The translations under genes were made by a program, and so were the position numbers. From positions 1-20,831 of the forward strand of contig JBFWQM010000077.1 in assembly GCA_050249455.1 (NCBI GenBank): a DNA stretch of 20,831 nucleotides, read 5' to 3'. A model generated the notes under the pieces. That model was not told where the DNA came from. It worked only from the letters and a program-made list of their open reading frames with translations, and made no database searches. Numbering within the stretch: position 1 is the first letter of the stretch; each line of letters begins with the position of its first letter. Source of the stretch: JBFWQM01 sp050249455 (GTDB lineage Bacteria > Pseudomonadota > Alphaproteobacteria > MPNO01 > VGEU01). Below are positions 1-6,548 of the stretch, one piece after another.

Positions 1-966
1 GCGGCACCCGCCGGCGCGGCCGACCTCAAGCTGGTGATCACCGAGCTGACGACGCCGCTGATCCCGAACTCGGTCATGGACCTCGCCCACGGGCTCGGCT
101 ACTACAAGCGCGCCGGCGTCGACGTGGAGATCGTGCGCGTGCAGCAGACCCCGTCGGCGGTCGCGGCGCTGAGCTCCGGCTCCGGCGACATGGCCAACAT
201 CGCCTTCTCCACCGCGCTGCAGCTGGTCGCGCGCGACCAGATGAAGCTCAAGGCCGTGGTGTCGCCGGACAAGGCGCTGCCTTTCGTAATCGTCGGCAAG
301 AAGGACATCGCCGGCGTCAAGGGGCTGGAGGGCCGCTCATTCGGCGTCGGCCGCATGGGCAGCCTCGACCACACGCTGAGCAAGGTCGTCCTGGCGAAGA
401 TGGGCATCGGCGACGGCAAGCTCAATTACGTCGCGCTGGGCCAGCCGAGCGTGCGCGCCCAGTCGCTGGCCGCCGGACGGGTCGATGCGACGACGATCTC
501 GATCGGCGAATGGACCAGCCTGCCCGACAAGTCGGCGCTGGGGGTGCTGGTGCCGCAGGCCGCGTTCTACAAGGCCGCGCCGATGATCAGCAAGGTCAAC
601 GTCGTCACCGAGGCGACGCTGAAGTCGAAGGGCAAGCACGTCCAGGCGATGGTCGCCGCGATCATGGCCGCATCGCGCGATTTCGCCGCCGACCCGAAGA
701 AGTGGGTGGCTGCGATGGCGGAGGCGCGGCCGGACGTGAAGCGCGAGACGCTGGAATCGCTGGCCGAGGCCTACCGCGAGAGCTGGAGCGCCAACGGCGG
801 GCTCAACCTCGACGAGGCGCAGTACACCACCGAGCTCCTCTACCAGGGCGAGGACTTCAAGGACCTGCGCAAGGTGGCGCCGGCGGAGTGGATCGACGTC
901 ACGCTGGTCGATGCGGTCCGCAAGGAGGCCGGCACCGTCGTCGCCCTCGATTCGCCCGGCCGCTGA
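1..966 (+). CDS. ABC transporter substrate-binding protein, NMT1/THI5-like (5' end cut off)
   Basis: This is the periplasmic binding component of an ABC importer; 321 residues are visible. The frame is open from base 1, and the first residues (AAPAGAADLKLVI) look like the end of a signal peptide region followed by the mature first strand, so the start codon lies just outside the window. The body has the features of the NrtA/SsuA/TauA/THI5 superfamily: an early LAHGLGYYKRAGVDVEIV segment (organism-side helix and strand), then SGSGDMANIAFSTALQLVA, and the mid-domain GLEGRSFGVGRMGSLDH loop that helps form the ligand pocket. It ends at the TGA at 964-966, 12 bp before the ATPase gene. Members of this superfamily bind sulfonates, nitrate, pyrimidines or aromatic acids; the ligand cannot be assigned here. 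A GTG at 34 is an in-frame codon, not a believable start. The family call is firm and the substrate unknown. Confidence 0.88.
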   Translation, partial: AAPAGAADLKLVITELTTPLIPNSVMDLAHGLGYYKRAGVDVEIVRVQQTPSAVAALSSGSGDMANIAFSTALQLVARDQMKLKAVVSPDKALPFVIVGKKDIAGVKGLEGRSFGVGRMGSLDHTLSKVVLAKMGIGDGKLNYVALGQPSVRAQSLAAGRVDATTISIGEWTSLPDKSALGVLVPQAAFYKAAPMISKVNVVTEATLKSKGKHVQAMVAAIMAASRDFAADPKKWVAAMAEARPDVKRETLESLAEAYRESWSANGGLNLDEAQYTTELLYQGEDFKDLRKVAPAEWIDVTLVDAVRKEAGTVVALDSPGR

Positions 967-968
967 GC

Positions 969-972
969 GGAG
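969..972 (+). promoter_or_regulatory. Ribosome binding site supporting a TTG start
   Basis: GGAG lies 6 bases before the TTG at 979-981. It supports the unusual TTG as start of the ABC ATPase gene. The next candidate starts are GTG codons about 20 residues in, which would cut into the first strand of the nucleotide-binding domain. Confidence 0.55.
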
Positions 973-978
973 CGGACG

Positions 979-1842
979 TTGGCCCGCCTCGACCTCGCGC
1001 CGCCGCCGGAGGCTTCGCTGCACGGCTCCGCCATCGCCGTGCGCAACGTGTCCAAGAGCTTCCGGCGGGCCCGCACCAAGACCGCGGTGGAGGCGCTGCG
1101 CAACGTCACGCTCGACATCGCGCCGCGCACCTTCGTCAGCCTGGTCGGGCCGTCGGGCTGCGGCAAGACCACGCTCTTGCGCATGCTCAACGGGCTGATC
1201 GAGCCGGACGAGGGCGAGATCCTGGTCTACGGCGAGCCGCCGGCGCCGGGGCCGCACATGGGATTCGTGTTCCAGTCGTTCCGGCTAATGCCGTGGCGCA
1301 CCGTGCGCGACAACGTCTGCTTCACCTTGGAGCTGCACGGGGCCGACCGCAAGGAATGCGTGGAGCGCGCCGACCGCTATCTCGACATGGTCGGGCTTCG
1401 CCGCTTCGCAGACTCGTTCCCCAACGAGCTGTCGGGCGGCATGAAGCAGCGCGTCGCGCTGGCCCGCGCGCTGGTCGGCGAGCCCAAGATCCTGCTGATG
1501 GACGAGCCGTTCGCGGCGCTCGACGCGCAGACCCGCGAGTTCATGCAGATCGAGCTCCTGCGCATCTGGCAGAACCAGGAAAGCGTCGTCGTCTTCGTCA
1601 CCCACAGCGTCGACGAGGCGGTGCTGCTGTCGGACAAGATCGTGCTGCTGCGCCCGCGACCGGGACAGGTGTCGGAAATCCTCGATGTCGACTTGCCGCA
1701 CCCGCGCTGGGACTACGACGCCCGCGCGCGGCCGGAGTTCGTCGAGATGCGCCACTATCTGTGGGAGCGCATCAAGGCGATGGTCGCCGCCGACCCGCAG
1801 TCGGAATTCTACCAGCGCATCCCCGAGGGCAACGGCCGATGA
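979..1842 (+). CDS. ABC transporter ATP-binding protein, TauB/SsuB/NrtD type
   Basis: This is the cytoplasmic ATPase that powers the importer whose binding protein is encoded just upstream; 287 residues. All nucleotide-binding motifs are intact: Walker A GPSGCGKT (57-64), Q-loop VFQS with Gln99, signature LSGGMKQR (151-158), Walker B ILLMDEP (171-177), D-loop AALDAQ, and the switch His209 in VTHSVDEA. The VTHSVDEAVLLSDKIVLL stretch and the DLPHPRWDY tail are typical of the TauB/SsuB/NrtD/ThiZ subgroup, matching the NMT1-like binding protein. The start is TTG at 979 with GGAG upstream. The stop overlaps the next start (ATGA at 1839-1842), so translation is probably coupled to the RidA gene. 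No permease gene is seen between the binding protein and this gene; it is probably upstream of the window. The family is certain and the substrate is not. Confidence 0.93.
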   Translation: MARLDLAPPPEASLHGSAIAVRNVSKSFRRARTKTAVEALRNVTLDIAPRTFVSLVGPSGCGKTTLLRMLNGLIEPDEGEILVYGEPPAPGPHMGFVFQSFRLMPWRTVRDNVCFTLELHGADRKECVERADRYLDMVGLRRFADSFPNELSGGMKQRVALARALVGEPKILLMDEPFAALDAQTREFMQIELLRIWQNQESVVVFVTHSVDEAVLLSDKIVLLRPRPGQVSEILDVDLPHPRWDYDARARPEFVEMRHYLWERIKAMVAADPQSEFYQRIPEGNGR

Positions 1843-2234
1843 CCAAGCAGGCGATCCGCACCGACGGCGCGCCGACGCCGACCGGGCCGTTCAACCAGGC
1901 GATCCGCATCGGCAACCTGGTGTTCACCGCCGGCCAGGCCGGGCGCAACCGCGAGACCGGCCAGATGGGCGACATCCGCGACCAGGCGCGGCGCTGCATC
2001 GCCAACATCGAGGCGATCCTGAACGCGGCCGGCGCGACGCTCGCCGACGTGGTCAAGGTGACCGTGTTCATGCGCGACCCCTCGCTCGCGCCGGCGTTCA
2101 ACGAGGAATACCGCAAGCTGTTCCCCGAGCCGCTGCCGGCGCGCTCGTCGGCCTACGTCAACCTGCGCAGCCCCGACATGCTGGTGGAGATGGAGGCGAT
2201 CGCCGTCATCCCCGACGAGCGCGCGCAACGCTGA
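1839..2234 (+). CDS. RidA-family (YjgF/YER057c/UK114) protein, probable enamine/imine deaminase
   Basis: This small (131-residue) trimeric-family protein most likely hydrolyses reactive enamine or imine intermediates to ketones and ammonia, or belongs to the RutC-like catabolic branch. Visible family features are TGPFNQAIRIGNLVFTAGQ (15-33, equivalent to the GPYSQAV segment), the repeated helix DQARRCIANIEAILNAAGATLADVVKVTVFM, and the C-terminal PLPARSSAYVNL with Arg102 at the position that binds the substrate carboxylate in active RidA proteins. It is followed by LVEMEAIAVI, with the conserved acidic residues. Its ATG overlaps the ATPase stop, and it ends 16 bp before the hydrolase gene. The tight link to an importer and an amide hydrolase suggests a dedicated catabolic step rather than the housekeeping role, but this is inference. 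Confidence 0.9.
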   Translation: MTKQAIRTDGAPTPTGPFNQAIRIGNLVFTAGQAGRNRETGQMGDIRDQARRCIANIEAILNAAGATLADVVKVTVFMRDPSLAPAFNEEYRKLFPEPLPARSSAYVNLRSPDMLVEMEAIAVIPDERAQR

Positions 2235-2250
2235 AACCCGGAGCCCCGCC

Positions 2251-3327
2251 ATGCCCGACGTGATGTATTACGAGGTCGCGTGCATCCAGTCGCGCTCGCG
2301 CGCCATCGCGCTCGAAGACCCGCAGAAGGACGCCGACATCCGCGCCAACCTGAAGCGCATCTTCGAGCTGATCGACTACACCACCGCGTTCGGCAATTCC
2401 GAGGTCAAGCTGATCGTGCTGCCGGAATACGCGATCAACGCGCGCTGGCAGCGGCTCGACCTGGAGGACTGGTTCAAGGTCTGCACCACCATCCCCGGCC
2501 CCTACACCGACCTGATCGCCGAGAAAGCGAAGCAGCGCAAGGTCTACATCGCCGCCAACATGCTGGAGATCAACCCGGATTTCCCGCGGCGGTTCTTCAA
2601 CTGCTCGTTCCTGGTCTCGCCGGAAGGCAAGATCCTGATCAAGCACTGGAAGAACAACAACAACGCCTGGGTCTTCCCGTACACGACGCCGTCCGACATC
2701 TACACCGAGTTTTGCGACAAGTACGGCCGCGAGGCGCTGTTCCCGGTGGCCAAGACCGAGCTCGGCGGCATCGGCCTGATCACCTGCGGCGAGCTCGGCT
2801 TTCCGGAGAACACGCGCTGCACGATGATGAACGGCGCCGAGATCCTGCTGCACCTGACGAGCGAGCCGAACAACATGAGCCACGGCGACGTGCGCAACTG
2901 GGAAGCGATGCGCACCACCCGCGCCTACGAGAACAAGTGCTACCTCGCGATGGCCAACATCGGCATGTACGAGGGTACCACGCGCGGCCTGCACGAGAGC
3001 CACGGCGACTCGGCGATCCACAACTGGGACGGCTCGATCCTGAACAAGGCGATCGGCCCCGGCGAGACCACAATCAAGGGACCGATCGACCTCAACTCGC
3101 TGCGCCGCGTGCGCTCCAAGCCGTTCCACCCGGTGACCATCCGGGCCCAGATGTATGCCCGCGAGTACGCCAACTTCGTAAGCTGGCCCAACGACGGCTT
3201 CGCCGCCAAGCCGATCGAGTCGATCGAGGAGACCCGCGCCGTGTTCCGCCGCCTGGTCGAGGAACGCCGCGCCAAGGGCATCGACAAGGCGCCGATCGAC
3301 CTGAACAACCTGGCGGAGAACAAGTAG
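2251..3327 (+). CDS. Nitrilase-superfamily carbon-nitrogen hydrolase (amidase-like)
   Basis: This cytoplasmic hydrolase of 358 residues belongs to the carbon-nitrogen hydrolase superfamily, which cleaves amides, carbamoyl amines or nitriles through a Glu-Lys-Cys triad. The probable triad is Glu59 in IVLPEYA, Lys134 in IKHWKNNNN, and Cys179 in ITCGELGFPE, which matches the usual C-Y-D-x-x-F-P-E nucleophile elbow. The start ATG at 2251 has GGAG at 2240-2243. The C-terminal part (about 260-358) is longer than in minimal members, in the size range of aliphatic amidases. An odd feature is the run of four Asn after Lys134: no Glu follows within the next 8 residues, where amidases usually carry a second active-site Glu. 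It is last in the transport operon. Candidate reactions include amide or N-carbamoyl hydrolysis; the substrate is not identifiable from sequence. Confidence 0.88.
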   Translation: MPDVMYYEVACIQSRSRAIALEDPQKDADIRANLKRIFELIDYTTAFGNSEVKLIVLPEYAINARWQRLDLEDWFKVCTTIPGPYTDLIAEKAKQRKVYIAANMLEINPDFPRRFFNCSFLVSPEGKILIKHWKNNNNAWVFPYTTPSDIYTEFCDKYGREALFPVAKTELGGIGLITCGELGFPENTRCTMMNGAEILLHLTSEPNNMSHGDVRNWEAMRTTRAYENKCYLAMANIGMYEGTTRGLHESHGDSAIHNWDGSILNKAIGPGETTIKGPIDLNSLRRVRSKPFHPVTIRAQMYAREYANFVSWPNDGFAAKPIESIEETRAVFRRLVEERRAKGIDKAPIDLNNLAENK

Positions 3328-3370
3328 CGCCGCGGGATGGCGCGACCCGCATCCGTGGCCGTGCGACTCC

Positions 3371-3396
3371 CGTAGGGACGGGTTTCAAACCCGCCC
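3371..3396 (+). repeat. REP-like palindromic repeat, copy 1
   Basis: This 26-base unit starts CGTAGGGACGGG and contains the perfect 15-base palindrome CGGGTTTCAAACCCG. It matches the reverse complement of the unit at 3442-3467 at 24 of 26 positions. The two copies face each other across 45 bases, as in paired REP/BIME elements found between genes. It has no T run after it on the + strand, so on its own it is a hairpin rather than an obvious intrinsic terminator for the upstream operon. Calling it a member of a dispersed family is inference from a single site. Confidence 0.75.
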
Positions 3397-3434
3397 GCGG
3401 CGCCACCGCCACGCAGGCGCAGACGACGAAACAG

Positions 3435-3462
3435 AAAAAAAGGGCGGGTCTGAAACCCGCCC
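3435..3462 (-). terminator. Intrinsic terminator at the end of the T6SS operon
   Basis: On the minus strand, GGGCGGGT and ACCCGCCC form an 8-bp GC-rich stem around a 5-base loop (TTCAG), followed at once by seven T residues (A tract 3435-3441 on the + strand). It lies 46 bases past the stop of the DUF3891-like gene. This geometry is that of a factor-independent terminator, so the DUF3891-like gene is probably the last gene of the T6SS transcript. Confidence 0.75.
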
Positions 3463-3467
3463 CTACG
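3442..3467 (-). repeat. REP-like palindromic repeat, copy 2 (inverted)
   Basis: This is the inverted partner of the copy at 3371-3396. Read on the minus strand it begins CGTAGGGGCGGG and differs from copy 1 at two positions only. The copies can pair with each other over 26 bases, and each can also fold alone. This copy forms the stem of the minus-strand terminator. Confidence 0.75.
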
Positions 3468-3508
3468 AAACGTCGGTGTCTCGGTTGCGACTTCGCCGAG
3501 GAGCGCGG

Positions 3509-4351
3509 TCAGCCCGCGACGAAGGTATAGACCTGCGTCGTGATCGGCAGGTTCTTGAAGTGCGCGGCAGCCTCGGCCGGCGCCGTGTCGCCGGGCAGCG
3601 GCTTCACGTAGCGGCCGCGGCAGGAGACTTCCAGCTTGCGGCCGACGAACGGGAACGGCGCCAGCGCATAGGTGGCCTCGCCCACCGGGCGCACCCGGAT
3701 CGAGGTCTCCTCGTCGGCATTGCGCGGGACGTTGGTGTAGACCTCCTCGTCGCGCTCGCCGGCGTGGCGCAGATTGAAGTAGAGCGCCAGGGTGTCGAAG
3801 AACTGCAGCTGCTTGTAGTTCTGGAACAGATGCTTATCCTCCACCCAGCCGCGGGTGCGCGGGTCGGCGGCGAGCGCCGCCTTGAGCCGGGCCTGGCGCG
3901 CGACCTCGCCGTCGAGCATCGAGTGGCCCTGGTCCTTCGCGTCCTCCGGGATCGGCACCGAAGTCGAGCCGCCCTTGCGGACGCGGAACTGCGAATAGCC
4001 GTAGCGCGCGTTGAACAGGCCCCAGCTGTGCATGCTGGACAGCAGGCCGCAATACGCGTGGTGCTGCTCGTTGTATTCGGGCGAGCGGCGGTTGGCCTCC
4101 AGCCCGATCTTCGCCGGCGTCTGGCCGAGCCCGGCAGGCAGGCCGGTCTTGGCGTCGAACAGCGGGTCGGCGTCCCATTCCGACCAGCCGTAGTCGTGGT
4201 GGCTGGTGACGAACAGCATCTCGTCGAACGGCGCCACGCGCTCGAAGTCGTCGTTGCCGAACGCCTGGGCGAACTGGCCGCAGAGCGCATTGTGGTCGGC
4301 CATGGTGCAGACGAAGTGCGCTTCGCCGGCCGGGGCTGTCTGGACCATCAT
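3509..4351 (-). CDS. DUF3891-like protein at the end of the T6SS operon
   Basis: This 280-residue protein has unknown function. Its N-terminal half resembles the uncharacterised DUF3891 family: VCTMADHNALCGQFA near the start, then SHHDYGWSEWDADPLFDAKTGLPAG (50-74) and later HHAYCGLLSSMHSWGLF (97-113). That match is from memory of the family and is not certain. Asp19-His20, His51-His52-Asp53, His97-His98 and His108 are spaced in a way that suggests a metal site in a helical fold, which is inference. No signal peptide or membrane segment is visible, so it is probably cytoplasmic. The start is ATGATG at 4346-4351 with GGAAGGA at 4361-4367. It begins 19 bp after ppkA and is followed by the operon terminator, so it is probably co-transcribed with the T6SS genes. 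Whether it acts in secretion, regulation or as cargo is unknown. Confidence 0.85.
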   Translation of the reverse strand: MMVQTAPAGEAHFVCTMADHNALCGQFAQAFGNDDFERVAPFDEMLFVTSHHDYGWSEWDADPLFDAKTGLPAGLGQTPAKIGLEANRRSPEYNEQHHAYCGLLSSMHSWGLFNARYGYSQFRVRKGGSTSVPIPEDAKDQGHSMLDGEVARQARLKAALAADPRTRGWVEDKHLFQNYKQLQFFDTLALYFNLRHAGERDEEVYTNVPRNADEETSIRVRPVGEATYALAPFPFVGRKLEVSCRGRYVKPLPGDTAPAEAAAHFKNLPITTQVYTFVAG

Positions 4352-4370
4352 CGTCGTCGTTCCTTCCTGG

Positions 4371-6539
4371 CTATCTTTCGCGGGCCTCGATATCGAGGTA
4401 GTTCATGCTCACCGCCTCCGCCTCGGCGGGCGGCAGTCGCGACAGGTCGCGGCGCAGCCCGGCGATGAAGGCATCGATGCGCGTCGCCGCCTGGCTCTCG
4501 CGCGACACCACCGGCTGCGGGCTCGAGATCGCGAACAGGATCGAGACGCCCCACGGCGAGTCGATCCGGTAGCGCTCCTTGCCGGTCCCCAGGGTCAGCA
4601 CCCGCCCGCGCGCCACCTGGGTGCTCGGGTGGTCGGACGAGGGCAGGAGCGGCAGGAAGTCGCCGTTCACGTCAAAGAACCCGACGAAGAGGTGGCCGTC
4701 ATAGGCCTGCGACTGCGTCGCCTGGATGACAAGATAGTCGTCCTTCACGTAGACGCGCGAGTCCTTATCGACGGCGAGCCGCGGCAGCCGCGTGCCCGCC
4801 ACCCGCAGGTCCGGGCGGGTGTCGGGGTTGAGCGGCACCGCCTGCAGCAGGCCGCACAGCGGCCGGGTACGGACCGCGATGCCGGCGAAGGCGTCCTCCG
4901 CCAGGCCCATGCCCGACAGCCGCTGGCGCAGCTTGGCGAGGTCGGCGCGGTTCGAGACGTAGCCGCGCACCGCGATGGCGCGGTCGGCGGAGGCCACGAC
5001 GGTCGAGCAGTCGTAGCCACCGAGCGCGGCGCGCACCTCGTCCAGCGACGGCTGCGGCCGGCTCTCTGCCGGCGGCTGGCGCACCGTCGCGGGCGGCACC
5101 GCCGCGATTGCGGGGGCAGGCGCCGGGGCGGCTGCGGGCGTGGGCGGCGGCGCCGGCCGTTGCACCGGCGGCGGCACGGCGGCGGCCGGTGGCGTCACGA
5201 TCGGCGGCGGCAGCGACGCGGCCGGCGGCGCGGATGCCGACGGCAGCGATGCGATGGGCGGCGGCGACGGCCGCGGCGCGGCGGCGGTGGCCGGCGGTTC
5301 GGGCGGCGGCAGCGGCGTGGCGATGACCGGCGGCGGCAACGGCGCGGCGGCGGCGGTCGGCGCCGGCGCGGTCTCCGGCGGGGTGCCGAGGGCGCGCGGC
5401 GGCTCCGGCGGAGGCAGCGGCGCGGATGGCGCGGAAGCGACCTGGGACGGCCCCGGCCCCGGCGCGGGACCGGCCGCGCGATCGGCCGGCCAGAAGAGGT
5501 AGGCCGCGGCGCCGCCCGCGACGACCAGCGCCGCCACCGCGGCGATGGCGCCCACCGGGCTGCGGCGCGGCGCCTTCGCCGCTGCGGCGTCGGCCGCGCG
5601 GACCGTGGCGCCGGCGGGCGCCGGCGCCGCGGCCGCCGCAACGCCGCCGACCAGCGCGCGCATCGACTGCGGCCGGTGCGCCGGGTCGGGCTGCAGCATG
5701 GCCGCGATCTCCGCCCGCAGCTCCTCCGGCACCCGCGCCAGGTCAGGGACGGCGCGCCGCGCCTCCACCACCGAGATCGGGCTCATGCCCATGTCGATCG
5801 CCTCGCCCGAGGCGGCTTCGGCCAGCACGAGGCCGAGGCTGTAGATGTCGGAGGGCGCCCCGACCTCGCCGCCGTGCATGCCGAGCTGCTCCGGCGAGGC
5901 GTAGGAGTACTTTCCCGCGAAGGTGCCGCCCAGCACCGTCTTGCGGCTGGGGTCGATGTCGCGCGCGATGCCGAAGTCGATCACCTTGGCGCGGCCGATG
6001 TCGCCGCCCGGCAGGATGATGTTGTCCGGCGAGATGTCGCGGTGGAACACCCGCTCGTCGTGCGCGGCCTGCAGCCCGGCGGCGACCCGGTCGCGCAGCC
6101 GGCGCACGTCCGGCGGCGACAGCGGCCCGTCCTGCAGCAGCTTGCCGAGCGACGGGCCGTCGACATAGTCCATCGCCAGGCACAGCCGGCCGGCGTCGTC
6201 GTAGAAGATGCCGTCGTAGCCGACCAGCGCGTCGTGGCGCAGCCGGCGCAGGATGTCGGCCTCGCGCTTGAACAGCTCCACCACCGTCGGGTCGGCGGTG
6301 AACTCCGGCCGGATCAGCTTGATCGCCGCCACCCGGTCGGCCGCCAGGTTGAAGGCGCGGTAGACCTCGCCGATGCCGCCGCGGGCGATGAAGGCGTCGA
6401 TCCGGTAGGTGTTGCTGATGACCGCGCCGATCGACAGCATGTGGTTGCCGGCCGCCGCGTGCGGCGTCGCCGGCGCCTGGGTCGGCTCGCGCGGTGTGGC
6501 GATCACGGTCCGGTCGGGCGGGCTGTCGTTGTCGGCCAT
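4371..6539 (-). CDS. ppkA: T6SS-associated Ser/Thr protein kinase PpkA (ImpN) with periplasmic C-terminal domain
   Basis: This membrane Ser/Thr kinase of 722 residues is expected to activate the T6SS by threonine phosphorylation. The kinase domain (about 44-298) has RGGIGEVY (53-60), Lys74 in AAIK, Glu93 in helix C, catalytic HRDISPDN (166-173), DFG (188-190) and SPE (215-217). Ser170 replaces the usual Lys of HRDLKxxN, and Ala52 replaces the first glycine of the P-loop. One membrane segment (about 328-349) is followed by a Pro/Ala-rich linker (about 351-505). The periplasmic domain has Cys511 and Cys562, which could form a disulfide, and a DUF4384-like end (VYVKDDYLVIQA, then FFDVNGDFLPLLP, then SPWGVSILFAISS). 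The gene starts 9 bp after pppA, placing kinase and phosphatase together as in other post-translationally controlled T6SS clusters. The periplasmic part may sense an envelope signal (inference). Confidence 0.92.
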   Translation of the reverse strand: MADNDSPPDRTVIATPREPTQAPATPHAAAGNHMLSIGAVISNTYRIDAFIARGGIGEVYRAFNLAADRVAAIKLIRPEFTADPTVVELFKREADILRRLRHDALVGYDGIFYDDAGRLCLAMDYVDGPSLGKLLQDGPLSPPDVRRLRDRVAAGLQAAHDERVFHRDISPDNIILPGGDIGRAKVIDFGIARDIDPSRKTVLGGTFAGKYSYASPEQLGMHGGEVGAPSDIYSLGLVLAEAASGEAIDMGMSPISVVEARRAVPDLARVPEELRAEIAAMLQPDPAHRPQSMRALVGGVAAAAAPAPAGATVRAADAAAAKAPRRSPVGAIAAVAALVVAGGAAAYLFWPADRAAGPAPGPGPSQVASAPSAPLPPPEPPRALGTPPETAPAPTAAAAPLPPPVIATPLPPPEPPATAAAPRPSPPPIASLPSASAPPAASLPPPIVTPPAAAVPPPVQRPAPPPTPAAAPAPAPAIAAVPPATVRQPPAESRPQPSLDEVRAALGGYDCSTVVASADRAIAVRGYVSNRADLAKLRQRLSGMGLAEDAFAGIAVRTRPLCGLLQAVPLNPDTRPDLRVAGTRLPRLAVDKDSRVYVKDDYLVIQATQSQAYDGHLFVGFFDVNGDFLPLLPSSDHPSTQVARGRVLTLGTGKERYRIDSPWGVSILFAISSPQPVVSRESQAATRIDAFIAGLRRDLSRLPPAEAEAVSMNYLDIEARER
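5025..5489 (-). repeat. Low-complexity sequence coding the Pro/Ala linker of PpkA
   Basis: About 465 bases of GGC/CGG-rich sequence encode residues 351-505 of PpkA, almost only Pro, Ala, Ser and Glu. An 8-residue unit (PLPPPEPP) occurs twice, at 5397-5420 and 5292-5315. Such tracts may change length by slippage. The protein segment is expected to be an extended spacer through the periplasm. Confidence 0.7.
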
Positions 6540-6548
6540 GTCCGCGTC

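Larger units (their letters stand above)
3328..3508. other. Intergenic region between converging operons
   Basis: These 181 bases separate the stop of the hydrolase gene (+) from the stop of the DUF3891-like gene (-). The region contains two inverted palindromic repeats, an A tract and a predicted minus-strand terminator, listed separately. I see no convincing coding frame and no promoter. Confidence 0.8.

Noticed and set aside
1839..3327. Assignment to the Rut pyrimidine pathway (RutC plus amidohydrolase)
   Set aside because: RutB is an isochorismatase-like enzyme, not a nitrilase-superfamily protein, and no RutA, RutD or RutF is present; only the RidA family is shared.
3476..4468. A 330-codon + strand frame opposite the DUF3891-like gene
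   Set aside because: The minus-strand product has coherent domain-like composition and a good ribosome binding site; the + strand product is Arg/Val/Leu-rich shadow.
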